Positions 1-6,905 are shown, numbered from the stretch's first letter. The stretch is DNA of 10,429 bases from an uncultured Eubacteriales bacterium (GCA_902790885.1 CADATR010000057.1:1-10429), one strand, 5' to 3'. A program made the numbers and translations. The notes: generated by a model from the letters alone, not told the origin.

Positions 1-296
1 GGGCTTCTGGAAAAAGAGGAATAGAACAAAATGAATGAATATCGGGGAAACATCCCATAAATGTAGTACGTTTTTCGATTTTTTGTCAAAAAGGTTCAGA
101 GGGCCTTCAATGCAAAGGCTTCAACTATAAGAATCAGCTCGAAATGATCGACAGAAAGGTCAACACAATGAGACCGATTGGAAGGACCAACTCAAAAAGG
201 AGAGGAGCAAAAGGATTCGCATAAAATGACCAGTACAAAAGATAGGGGCGAGGGAGTAGCGCGAAAGGCCCGATACGTGTGAAAAGCACAACTGAA
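1..296. other. Intergenic stretch without a recognisable gene
   Basis: No start codon with a ribosome binding site opens a convincing reading frame on either strand. The plus strand is strongly purine-rich and the minus strand correspondingly pyrimidine-rich. That leaves a 63-codon stop-free minus frame (137-325) with no ATG, which I read as a composition effect. A short stretch near 60-76 (ATGTAGTACGTTTTT) resembles the right arm of the terminator hairpin at 7935-7949, but no matching left arm is nearby. Confidence 0.6.
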
Positions 297-320
297 AAGA
301 CCAGCCTGGTGGCTGGTCTT
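297..320 (-). terminator. Terminator hairpin of the acyl-CoA ligase gene
   Basis: There is a perfect 10-bp inverted repeat, AAGACCAGCC (297-306) and GGCTGGTCTT (311-320), around a 4-nt loop. It lies five bases past the ligase stop codon. Read on the minus strand, the right arm runs into TTTTCAGTTG, a short U-tract. On the plus strand it is followed by TTAATTGTT, so weak bidirectional action is possible. Confidence 0.7.
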
Positions 321-325
321 AATTG

Positions 326-1700
326 TTATCCGAACAGCTCCTGCAGCTCGTAGCGCTTGAGCTTTCCTATGGTTGAGCGCGGAAGAGCATCAGCCCGTAT
401 AATGACCTCCTGGATATGCTGCATGAGAGGAGAGTCTTTGCTGTAGTCCTCTATCGCGTTAAGCAGCTTGCTGCGAAGGGCGTCTGCCTCTGCCTGGTCG
501 CCTGGGCACGAGCCGGCAACGAGTACAGCCCGGCGAGCCGGCAACGAGTACAGCCCGGCCGTCTTTCAGTGTGACGCCAAGGTCGGCATGCTCTGTTGCG
601 CGGACAAGCGCTTCCTCAAACTCAGGGCAGAAGATCTTGGTCCCGTCTTCCATGATGAGCACGTCCTTCTTGCGCCCTTTAAGGTGCAGCCGGCCCTTCT
701 CGTCGAGCCATCCGATGTCGCCGGTGTAGAAACGGCCTTTTTCAAACATCGGATCCCTGCCCAGATAACCCTGCATCATGCAAGGCGTTGCAACGGATAT
801 CTCGCCGTCTTCCTCGATGCGTATATCTGCTTCAGGGCATGGATACATAGCGTATGGATCGTCGGCATCCTGCGAGATGGCGATGCCGCTCGAGGTCTCT
901 GAAAGCCCGTAGCCAAGATATACCTGCACGCCCCTTTCCCTCAGTGCGTCGACTATATGCTGCGGGCATGGCGCTCCGCCGATAAGGACTGTCTTCAGCC
1001 CCGAATTCAGCGCGTTTGCATTGAGCATGTCTGCCATCTGCGAAGGCACTGCTGGGATTATTGTAGGATCAAAGAACAGCGCATCGCCTGTGAATCTGCT
1101 GAGGCTTCGGCCAAGCGCGACCGTGGCGCCGTATGCGAGTCCCCACAGCATTGAGCATACAAATCCGTATGCATGCGACAGCGTGAGCACTGAAAGCAGC
1201 ACATCCCCTTCTCCGCAGGCCAGCATCTTCTGGCCGCTCCACGCGCTCGCGCACACCGACGCGGAAGTGAGTCTGACTATCTTTGAGCGACTCGTGGTGC
1301 CTGATGTGAAGAAGAGCAGCTCGCCTTCTCCCTGGCGTCCTCTTATGCGGCCGCGTTCATCGCGCTGAGTCTCGCGCATGAAACGCGCCTTTTCGGCGGC
1401 CTCCATGGCAAGCTCGTTGTATTCTTCAGGCATGCGGGAATCCGCGATTATGATGTCGCAGCCTGCTATGACATGGGCAAAAATGTCCACGAGTGAATCC
1501 GGATCCAGCTCATAGCGGATCACCTCTACTGTGCTGCATGCAGCTTTGACATGGAAGATCTCGGATGAGATGCGCTGCGCGAGCTCTTTGTACGATATAT
1601 CACGCACCGATCCATCCTCTGCTTCGTATCTTATCGCCGCAGCATCGCGTGTTTTGAAGTCTTCGACAAGGCCCTCAAATGAATTGAATCTTTTATACAT
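326..1700 (-). pseudogene. AMP-forming acyl-CoA ligase, frameshifted by a 25-bp duplication
   Basis: This is an ANL-superfamily adenylate-forming enzyme, the family that activates a carboxylic acid with ATP and loads it onto CoA; the substrate is unknown. I place the start at 1700 because GGAGG sits 5 bases upstream; the in-frame ATG at 1748 has no such site. Visible motifs are the A3 phosphate loop TSGTTSRSK (residues 132-140, with Ser where Pro is usual), A5 YGLSETS (264-270), A7 TGD (326-328) and A8 GRKKD (342-346). The intact reading would be 449 residues, short for the family. A tandem duplication at 509-559 shifts the frame after residue 389, so the present product has 413 residues with a foreign tail ending at 459. 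The lost segment, still readable at 326-509, carries A10 (PRSTIGKLKR) with the catalytic lysine (438 of the restored protein). The break could be a real mutation, a switchable state or an assembly error. Confidence 0.85.
509..559. repeat. Perfect 25-bp tandem duplication inside the ligase gene
   Basis: Copies lie at 510-534 and 535-559 and are identical; the period-25 match extends one more base to 509. Because 25 is not a multiple of 3, the extra copy shifts the ligase frame. Both copies encode the same RAVLVAGS peptide, one in each frame: the upstream reading enters through the copy at 535-559, and the downstream C-terminal frame leaves through the copy at 510-534. Confidence 0.95.
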
Positions 1701-1738
1701 GGTTCCTCCGCTCTGCTGACTCTGAAATTCGTGCCAAG

Positions 1739-1747
1739 AATATATCA
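1739..1747 (-). promoter_or_regulatory. Extended -10 promoter of the ligase gene
   Basis: Read on the minus strand the sequence is TGATATATT: a TG-n extended -10 followed by TATATT. It would start transcription near 1732, about 30 bases before the ATG at 1700. The -35 position (1762-1767, TGGTTT) is poor, which fits an extended -10 or activator-dependent promoter. Confidence 0.5.
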
Positions 1748-1759
1748 CAAATGAACGCC

Positions 1760-1842
1760 GTAAACCACAGAAATTTCAACAGTTTTGGCGATTTTTTCAA
1801 ATTGTGCCGGTTGTAAACCGCGAATCGCGCAAATTGTAAACC
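1760..1842 (-). promoter_or_regulatory. Repeated GGTTTAC elements upstream of the ligase promoter
   Basis: On the minus strand GGTTTAC occurs three times in direct orientation (1836-1842, 1813-1819, 1760-1766). The first two extend to GGTTTACAA and are 23 bp apart. The pair flanks an 11-nt near-perfect palindrome, CGCGAATCGCG (1819-1829). The copy nearest the gene overlaps the expected -35 position. This layout resembles regulator binding sites; no regulator gene is in the window. Confidence 0.35.
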
Positions 1843-1846
1843 AATA

Positions 1847-1876
1847 AAAATGCCGGAGGCTTATTTCCGGCATTTT
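1847..1876 (-). terminator. Rho-independent terminator of the DUF5692-like gene
   Basis: An 11-bp perfect stem (AAAATGCCGGA, 1847-1857, with TCCGGCATTTT, 1866-1876) encloses an 8-nt loop. On the minus strand it is followed by TTTTTATTGG. It begins 40 bases after the membrane protein stop codon and separates that transcript from the ligase gene downstream. Confidence 0.88.
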
Positions 1877-1915
1877 CAGCATGTATGAGTGGATAATCTG
1901 AGCGATCTGCCCGTA

Positions 1916-3037
1916 TTATGCTCTGGCTCTTGCCATTGCTTCTTCGAAGTCCTTTGTTCCTTCCCAGACGTTGTTGGAGTAAGGATTCTTGCCCATTGCG
2001 ATCGAGCGCTTGATGATGACTGCGATGCAGATGACGTTTGCAGCGATGGACAGAATGGCGATGACACCCTGTGCTCTCGGGTCAGCTGTGATGCCCATGT
2101 CGGAGATGATCTGGCCGGCCTGTGCAGTCTTGCCTGCGCCTGCGTTGTAGAGAGCGATTGCCTTCTCGTACAGATCCATCGTTGTGATGCCGTTAGCTGT
2201 AGCTCCACCGTAAACCGATGGGAGCGCTGCAGCAAATCTGCTTGAGAGCTGGAATGCAGGGACTACCTGAGCCCACATGCACCAGATGGCGAGAGTGTTT
2301 GCGCGGTTCTGGATCCACGCACCCTTGTTCCAGAGAGCATTCGCGAATGTAGGAGCGAGCAGGAGCGCAACGCCGCAGTACCACGAATGTGTCGGAAGGT
2401 TGAGGTATGTGTACTCGAAGTTCCAGATGTCGTATGCAACGATGAACCAGATGGTCATGTCAGGCCAGAGCATGTCGGACATGTTCTTGTCCTTGGATGT
2501 GAGAAGATGTACGCATCCTGTCATGCAGAAGATGTTGATCATGCCTGCAAGTGCATTGAGCAGGTTCCACCATCCGCCGTAGATGAATACGCCTTCGTTG
2601 GATGCCCACCATGCGCCGCTGAAGTCGCCTGTGATGGAGAATGCTGCGAGAGCGGACTCCATGTCGGAAACGTTCGCGATCATGATGTTTGCCGCAACGA
2701 TGAACCATGGCCACCATTTGAACCATGCCTTCTTGCCGAGGCCCCACTCGTACTTGATCATCATGAAACCTACGCAGCCGATGTCAGCAGCATAGAGCTT
2801 GAAGTAGTGGAACCAGCCGTCCATGAATGCGACTGTCGGGTTCTCCGGGCCGCCGAACATTCCGACGTGAGCCAGAATGAAGTAAACAGTCAGGATCGCA
2901 GGGATGATAACGAAAATGATCATTCCGCCGAGTTTAGTCCTTCTGCCGAGCTCGTTCATGATGATAAGTCCGCAGAAAACGAGGACCCAGCCGATGAGCT
3001 GCATCACTGCGTGATTGCTGTAAAGCTGAAATATCAT
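1916..3037 (-). CDS. DUF5692-like multi-pass membrane protein
   Basis: A 373-residue polytopic membrane protein that I recognise by pattern as the uncharacterised DUF5692 family; its function is not established. About nine hydrophobic segments are visible, near residues 11-28, 37-58, 76-96, 107-123, 150-178, 193-210, 218-236, 245-265 and 322-343. It is very rich in Trp and aromatics (KWWPW, GAWW, GGWW). Histidines at 57, 77, 177 and 217 lie in or beside membrane segments and could bind a cofactor, which is speculation. A hydrophilic loop spans about 280-320 and the short tail is charged. The start is supported by AGGAGG six bases upstream. The gene has a consensus promoter, its own terminator and mostly AGA arginine codons, together suggesting strong single-gene expression. 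It is divergent from the flavoprotein operon, hinting at a shared role. A transporter or a membrane redox subunit are both possible. Confidence 0.82.
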   Translation of the reverse strand: MIFQLYSNHAVMQLIGWVLVFCGLIIMNELGRRTKLGGMIIFVIIPAILTVYFILAHVGMFGGPENPTVAFMDGWFHYFKLYAADIGCVGFMMIKYEWGLGKKAWFKWWPWFIVAANIMIANVSDMESALAAFSITGDFSGAWWASNEGVFIYGGWWNLLNALAGMINIFCMTGCVHLLTSKDKNMSDMLWPDMTIWFIVAYDIWNFEYTYLNLPTHSWYCGVALLLAPTFANALWNKGAWIQNRANTLAIWCMWAQVVPAFQLSSRFAAALPSVYGGATANGITTMDLYEKAIALYNAGAGKTAQAGQIISDMGITADPRAQGVIAILSIAANVICIAVIIKRSIAMGKNPYSNNVWEGTKDFEEAMARARA

Positions 3038-3067
3038 ATAAAACCTCCTAAAATAATATACCTGATT

Positions 3068-3099
3068 GCGGAAACCATAATTTACAAAGCGGTTTCCGC
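3068..3099. promoter_or_regulatory. Inverted repeat at the start of the DUF5692-like transcript
   Basis: Nine-base perfect arms, GCGGAAACC (3068-3076) and GGTTTCCGC (3091-3099), flank a 14-nt AT-rich centre. The predicted transcription start (about 3098, minus) falls at its edge. It is therefore either an operator that would block RNA polymerase or a hairpin at the very 5' end of the mRNA. The right arm also contains a smaller palindrome, GCGGTTTCCGC. Confidence 0.55.
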
Positions 3100-3104
3100 C
3101 GCTG

Positions 3105-3133
3105 ATTATAAGACTTTGTTAACGGTATATCAA
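3105..3133 (-). promoter_or_regulatory. Consensus sigma-A promoter of the DUF5692-like gene
   Basis: On the minus strand TTGATA (3128-3133) and a perfect TATAAT (3105-3110) are separated by exactly 17 bp. The 5' leader would be about 60 bases to the ATG at 3037. Confidence 0.75.
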
Positions 3134-3269
3134 GCCCATTATCGGTAAAGTTCTCATTGAAGTTTCATATTCTGCGCGGATGAGCCGGCGAGGTGCTGCG
3201 AAATGGGAGCCTCCGCGGATGCCTGGGGATCGGGCCGGTGCTGAGATGGAGTTCCCCCTCGCCTGCAGA

Positions 3270-3324
3270 CTGGCGGACAGACCGCCCCGCCAGACGCGGA
3301 AGCAATCGGACGCTCCGTGGAGCG
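3270..3324. promoter_or_regulatory. GC-rich palindromes upstream of the flavoprotein promoter
   Basis: There are two inverted repeats. CTGGCGG (3270-3276) pairs with CCGCCAG (3287-3293) across 10 bases. CGCTCC (3311-3316) pairs with GGAGCG (3319-3324) across 2 bases. The second lies about 10 bp upstream of the -10 element, over the expected -35 and spacer, the position of an operator. The surrounding 3140-3330 has no supportable gene. Confidence 0.4.
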
Positions 3325-3331
3325 CGGCGCG

Positions 3332-3340
3332 TGTTATAAT
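3332..3340 (+). promoter_or_regulatory. Extended -10 promoter of the flavoprotein/reductase operon
   Basis: TGTTATAAT is a perfect extended -10 (TG-n-TATAAT). No good -35 is visible at 16-18 bp, where a GC palindrome sits instead. Transcription would start near 3347, about 30 bases before the ATG at 3378. Confidence 0.65.
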
Positions 3341-3377
3341 AAGCAGGAAATATACAGTAATTTTTCAGGGAGGGAAA

Positions 3378-4967
3378 ATGAAATTCTATAAAGATCACTA
3401 TGATGTCGTGATCATCGGCGGCGCGCTGGCAGGCCTTTCGGCCGCGCTTCAGCTGCAGCAGAAAGGCATTCGCGACATCCTTATTCTGGAGAAGCACAAT
3501 CTCCCGGGCGGCCTGGCGACGAGCTATGTGCGCAATGGGATCGAGATAGAGGCTACTCTCCACGAGATGATGAGCATCGGCTCAAAGGAAGACAGGCTCA
3601 AGGTAGGCACTTTCTTCGACGAGTGCGGAGTCGATATCGACTGGCTCAAGGTGCCTGAAGCGTACAGATTCGTTGAGCCGGCAAAGGGCATCGACATCAC
3701 GCTGCACTCGGGATTTGAAAAGATGGCGGGCGAGATCGACGCCCAATATCCGGGCTGGGGTCCTAAGGTGCTGGAGTTCATGCAGCTCTGCAACAGGGTA
3801 TACGACTCGATGAACACCCTTTCGGTGACACCGATGAGCAAACCGGCGATGCTGATGAAGCACCCCGACTTCGTGAAGACTGCCGGTTATACGGCCACTG
3901 AGGTGATCGACACATTCGGATTTCCGCAGGACATCGTGGACATACTGACGCCGTACTGGATATATGTAGGCAACCCGATGAGCACCCTGCCTTTCACCAT
4001 CTACGCCTTCCTCATGGCGGACTACTTCCGCGGCGGCAGCTACGTGCCGAAGAAGTATTCGCACGAGATGAGTATGAAGCTCCAGGCGAAGGCCGAGGAG
4101 AACGGCGCCCAGATAGAGTTCTGCCAGGAGGTGGAGAAGATACTCGTAAAGGACGGCAAGGTGACGGGCGTGCGCACAAGGCGCGGCGACGAGATCAGCT
4201 GTGATTACGTCATATGCGGGGCCTACCCTAACAAGGTTTATACGCAGATGATAGAGCCGCTGTCCGAGGTTCCTGCCGGTGCTGTCAAAATGGTGAACGG
4301 ACGCAGACTGTCCGTAACTACCGCGTCGGTTATGATGGTGCTCGACGATACGCCTGAGAATCTCGGCATTAAGGATTACAACATATTCTCGGCCGGTGAG
4401 ACTATGGATACGGATAAGATCTGGGAGCAGGGCAAGACGACAGGCCCTTACAAGTACCTCACCTCGATATGCCTCGACCTGGCGAATCCGGGCGCTACGC
4501 CTGAGGGGATGTGCCAGTTCTCGATCACGAACCTGCCGCTGGTGCAGGGCTTCCTCGACCTGAAGGAAGAGGACTACTACGATTTCAAGCGCAAAATGGC
4601 GCTCGACATGATAACAGAGTACGAGAGAGTAAGCGGAGTGAACCTGCGCGATCATATCGTAGAGATCGAGGTCTCGACTCCGGTGACCATCGCTCATTAT
4701 GTGGGAGCCTGGAAGGGCAGCATTTACGGCTATTCGCACAGCATCGACGACCACGCCGTAGCGCGTCTGCAGATGAAGGAAGATGATCATTTTATCGACG
4801 GACTTGAGTTCGCGGGAGCCCATGCCATAAGCGGAAACGGCATGGGACCGGCCGTTACGAACGGCCGCGCCGCCGCCAAGGCTGTCATCGACGATATCGC
4901 AAAGAAGAAAGCTGCCTCCGAAGCCGGGGGCGCCTCAAAGAAGCATAGGAAATTCGGGAAAGCTTAG
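3378..4967 (+). CDS. CrtI-type FAD-dependent oxidoreductase
   Basis: A 529-residue flavoprotein of the phytoene desaturase / retinol saturase type (COG1233-like). The N-terminal dinucleotide fold reads VVIIGGALAGLSAA (about 10-23, with Ala for the second Gly of GxGxxG). A ribose-binding Glu follows in LILEKH (Glu38), then the GGLATS turn (44-49). The C-terminal FAD-binding segment is FAGAHAISGNGMGPAVTNG (478-496), followed by a Lys-rich tail. Family members desaturate, saturate or isomerise isoprenoid or other unsaturated substrates; the substrate here is unknown. I chose the start at 3378 for its GGGAGGG site and because the fold begins a few residues later; the open frame back to 3180 adds 66 low-complexity residues upstream of the promoter. 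It is the first gene of an operon with the reductase 15 bp downstream, which suggests it receives electrons from it. Confidence 0.85.
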   Translation: MKFYKDHYDVVIIGGALAGLSAALQLQQKGIRDILILEKHNLPGGLATSYVRNGIEIEATLHEMMSIGSKEDRLKVGTFFDECGVDIDWLKVPEAYRFVEPAKGIDITLHSGFEKMAGEIDAQYPGWGPKVLEFMQLCNRVYDSMNTLSVTPMSKPAMLMKHPDFVKTAGYTATEVIDTFGFPQDIVDILTPYWIYVGNPMSTLPFTIYAFLMADYFRGGSYVPKKYSHEMSMKLQAKAEENGAQIEFCQEVEKILVKDGKVTGVRTRRGDEISCDYVICGAYPNKVYTQMIEPLSEVPAGAVKMVNGRRLSVTTASVMMVLDDTPENLGIKDYNIFSAGETMDTDKIWEQGKTTGPYKYLTSICLDLANPGATPEGMCQFSITNLPLVQGFLDLKEEDYYDFKRKMALDMITEYERVSGVNLRDHIVEIEVSTPVTIAHYVGAWKGSIYGYSHSIDDHAVARLQMKEDDHFIDGLEFAGAHAISGNGMGPAVTNGRAAAKAVIDDIAKKKAASEAGGASKKHRKFGKA

Positions 4968-4982
4968 AAAGGAGGCAGCCAG

Positions 4983-6164
4983 ATGAAAGTAAAAGGATTT
5001 CTGAAAGATGTCGGCGGCGCCTCCCGCGTCACCAGAATGCGCAAACAGCTTATAGCAAAGGGCTCGCCTCTTCCTGATCCTAAGGATCCTATCCGCGAAC
5101 TCGCCGACCTGCTCCACCCGGGAAAGCAGCAGTTCACGGTCACGGAGATACGCGAAGCCTCACCTACTTCAACTACATACAGGTTTTCGCCTGTAAACGG
5201 CCATGTGCCTGTTTTCCAGAGCGGCCAGTACGCGAACTTCTATCTCACGGTAGGCAGCAGCGTGCTGACGCGCGCCTACTCCATCTCGTCGGCTCCTTAT
5301 GAGGCCAGGCTGCCTGAGCCGTATTTCGAGGTGACTGTCAGGCACAATACGCACTACCTTGTACCGGACTGGTTCCTCGAGAACGTTAAGGTCGGCACCG
5401 AAATCACGGCCGCCCTACCGTTCGGACATTTCTTCTACGAGCCGCTCCGCGACTCAGACCACGTAGTCGGTATCGCGGGCGGATCGGGCATCACGCCTTT
5501 CGTCTCGATGGCAAAGGAGATAGCTCACGGAAAGCTCGATGTAGATCTGACTGTCATATACGGCTCAGTGAAGCACACGGACATCGTCTGCGGCGAAGAG
5601 CTTCAGGCGGCTGCCGACGCGGCGCCTGACAGGATCCGTCTCGTGCATGTGATGAGCGATGATGATGAGTGGGACGGCGAGAAGGGCTTCGTGACAGAGG
5701 AGATCATCAGGAAGTACTCGCCTGAGGGAGCGTCGTACTTCTTCTGCGGGCCTCCGGCGATGTTCTTCCTTGTGGATAAGATAATGAAGGACATGGGCGT
5801 GCCGATGAAGAGGTTCAGGCACGACGCTGCCGCGCAGCCAGATGTGAAGCTGATACCGGGATTCCCTATGGATCAGGCCGGAAAGACGTATAAGATCACG
5901 GTAAGGCGCGGCATCCATGAGGATGTGATAGACGCCGCGGCAGATGAGCCTGTTGCAGTTGCTCTCGAAAGGGCTGCGATCCCTATAGATACGCACTGCA
6001 GGGGCGGCGAGTGCGGATACTGCCGCACCCAGCTGCTCAAGGGCGACATATTCGTTTCGCCTCTCAACGACGGCAGAAGGGCCATGGACAAGGAGCTAGG
6101 CTGGTTCCACGCCTGCTCGGCCTACCCTGTCTCGGATCTGACGATCAAGATCCCTATCATTTAG
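4983..6164 (+). CDS. FAD/NAD(P)H reductase with C-terminal [2Fe-2S] ferredoxin domain
   Basis: A 393-residue electron-transfer protein with three modules. After about 48 residues of N-terminal extension comes a ferredoxin-NADP reductase-type flavin barrel with the RAYS motif (97-100). The nicotinamide-binding domain has GIAGGSGITPF (163-173) and CGPPAM (255-260). The C-terminal plant-type ferredoxin domain has all four cluster cysteines (339, 344, 347, 378) in C-x4-C-x2-C spacing plus a distal Cys. It would pass electrons from NAD(P)H through the flavin to the [2Fe-2S] centre. This order is typical of oxygenase reductases such as PaaE- or phthalate dioxygenase reductase-type proteins, but no oxygenase is nearby. 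The likely partner is the flavoprotein just upstream; GGAGG lies in the 15-base gap. A strong terminator follows. No signal peptide is visible, so it should be cytosolic. Confidence 0.9.
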   Translation: MKVKGFLKDVGGASRVTRMRKQLIAKGSPLPDPKDPIRELADLLHPGKQQFTVTEIREASPTSTTYRFSPVNGHVPVFQSGQYANFYLTVGSSVLTRAYSISSAPYEARLPEPYFEVTVRHNTHYLVPDWFLENVKVGTEITAALPFGHFFYEPLRDSDHVVGIAGGSGITPFVSMAKEIAHGKLDVDLTVIYGSVKHTDIVCGEELQAAADAAPDRIRLVHVMSDDDEWDGEKGFVTEEIIRKYSPEGASYFFCGPPAMFFLVDKIMKDMGVPMKRFRHDAAAQPDVKLIPGFPMDQAGKTYKITVRRGIHEDVIDAAADEPVAVALERAAIPIDTHCRGGECGYCRTQLLKGDIFVSPLNDGRRAMDKELGWFHACSAYPVSDLTIKIPII

Positions 6165-6173
6165 ATACAGCGG

Positions 6174-6200
6174 CCGGCAGCAGCGATGCTGCCGGTTTTT
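6174..6200 (+). terminator. Rho-independent terminator of the flavoprotein/reductase operon
   Basis: A 9-bp perfect GC-rich stem (CCGGCAGCA, 6174-6182, with TGCTGCCGG, 6187-6195) closes a GCGA tetraloop. It is followed at once by TTTTT and a further T-rich stretch. It starts ten bases after the reductase stop codon. Confidence 0.92.
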
Positions 6201-6239
6201 CGTTTTCGCCGCAACAGCATTGCCGCTGCGAGGCGTTCC

Positions 6240-6339
6240 GTCGCTACCCTACATCGGTGAAGCGAGCGGTGTTTCTCTGTCGCCCAGGCAGAACAGACAC
6301 TTCCGGCATTTCCCTGCCGCTGCCTCACATCGGTGATGC
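6240..6339. repeat. Diverged direct repeat, 76-bp offset
   Basis: ACATCGGTGA occurs at 6251-6260 and again at 6327-6336, both followed by a GC-containing triplet. The preceding bases also align, giving roughly 19 of 24 matches between 6240-6263 and 6316-6339. No reading frame or RNA gene is recognisable in 6201-6359, which otherwise holds nothing I can name. Confidence 0.45.
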
Positions 6340-6359
6340 CGTCGTTTCCTGCCCCTGCG

Positions 6360-6389
6360 TTGACTGCTCGGGCTAAATATTCGTATAAG
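6360..6389 (+). promoter_or_regulatory. Candidate promoter of the small membrane protein gene
   Basis: TTGACT (6360-6365) and TATAAG (6384-6389) are 18 bp apart. A second -10-like TATAAT at 6416-6421 lacks a good -35. The 5' leader also contains a small hairpin, AAGGGG (6448-6453) with CCCCTT (6461-6466), just before the ribosome binding site. Confidence 0.5.
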
Positions 6390-6483
6390 AACCACAATCG
6401 GCAGCGCAAATGTTCTATAATTAATCTCTACAATAAAGGGTCACATGAAGGGGCGCAGATCCCCTTTCAGGGAAGGAGCCATT

Positions 6484-6786
6484 ATGAGTAATAGCAGAAA
6501 TCTGATAGCAGCTGTCGCGTACGTAACATGGATAGGCTTCATCGCGGCGTATCTTCTTGGCGACAAAAGCGACCCGTTCATACGGCACCATCTGAATCAG
6601 GCACTGGTGGTCGATCTTGCCGGCCTGATAGGAACCGTGTTCGCAGTTATTCCGCTGCTGGGAGCTCTGATCGCCGGCGTGGTGAACATCGCGGGATTCG
6701 CGCTGGATGTCATGGGTGCGCTGGGCGCGTTCAGGGGGAGCAGTGAGCCTCTTCCGATCGTCGGTGACATCCATATAATCGGTTAA
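6484..6786 (+). CDS. Small Tic20/DUF4870-like membrane protein
   Basis: A 100-residue integral membrane protein with three hydrophobic segments (about 7-25, 38-58 and 61-83). FIRHHLNQA (32-40) and the near-terminal LPIVGDI (90-96) match the pattern of DUF4870 / Tic20-like proteins (an F-R-x-H-x-N-Q-A motif between helices and a P-I-G motif at the end). The molecular function of bacterial members is not established. The start is set at 6484 by GGAAGGAG nearby; an in-frame ATG at 6445 is less well placed, and its leader contains a hairpin. The next gene in the same direction begins 119 bases on, with an imperfect stem-loop between. Confidence 0.7.
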   Translation: MSNSRNLIAAVAYVTWIGFIAAYLLGDKSDPFIRHHLNQALVVDLAGLIGTVFAVIPLLGALIAGVVNIAGFALDVMGALGAFRGSSEPLPIVGDIHIIG

Positions 6787-6800
6787 CAGACGCAGCATGT

Positions 6801-6833
6801 CCCCCGCCTTTAAAGGATAATGAAGGCGGAGGG
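6801..6833 (+). other. Imperfect stem-loop after the small membrane protein gene
   Basis: CCCCCGCCTT (6801-6810) pairs with AAGGCGGAGGG (6823-6833) with one bulged A. The stem is GC-rich but no T-tract follows, so it may attenuate or stabilise a transcript rather than end it. The lipoprotein gene starts 72 bases later and shows no clear promoter of its own. Confidence 0.45.
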
Positions 6834-6905
6834 TTCCACATTCGGTCGTTGGTGGCTGGATACCGGCGAAAGCTGTCTGAAGAGGAATAAAAAGGGGGAT
6901 AGAAA

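Noticed and set aside
245..290. Possible manganese (yybP-ykoY type) riboswitch because of AGGGAGTAGC
   Set aside because: The match to GGGGAGTAGC is imperfect, no second conserved loop could be placed, and no plus-strand gene lies downstream.
137..325. Stop-free 63-codon minus frame reading like a hydrophobic protein
   Set aside because: There is no ATG, it includes the ligase terminator, and the strand is pyrimidine-rich, which makes stops rare and gives hydrophobic codons by composition.
3220..3300. Possible TPP riboswitch because of CTGAGAT at 3241
   Set aside because: It lies upstream of the flavoprotein promoter and lacks the conserved 3' half of that aptamer.
3180..3377. 66-residue N-terminal extension of the flavoprotein ORF
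   Set aside because: It lies upstream of the extended -10 promoter, lacks a ribosome binding site and is low-complexity; the FAD fold begins right after the ATG at 3378.
3582..4823. Long minus-strand frame opposite the flavoprotein gene (413 codons)
   Set aside because: It is an antisense shadow of a gene with clear family motifs; its translation is rich in His, Arg and Val with no recognisable domain.
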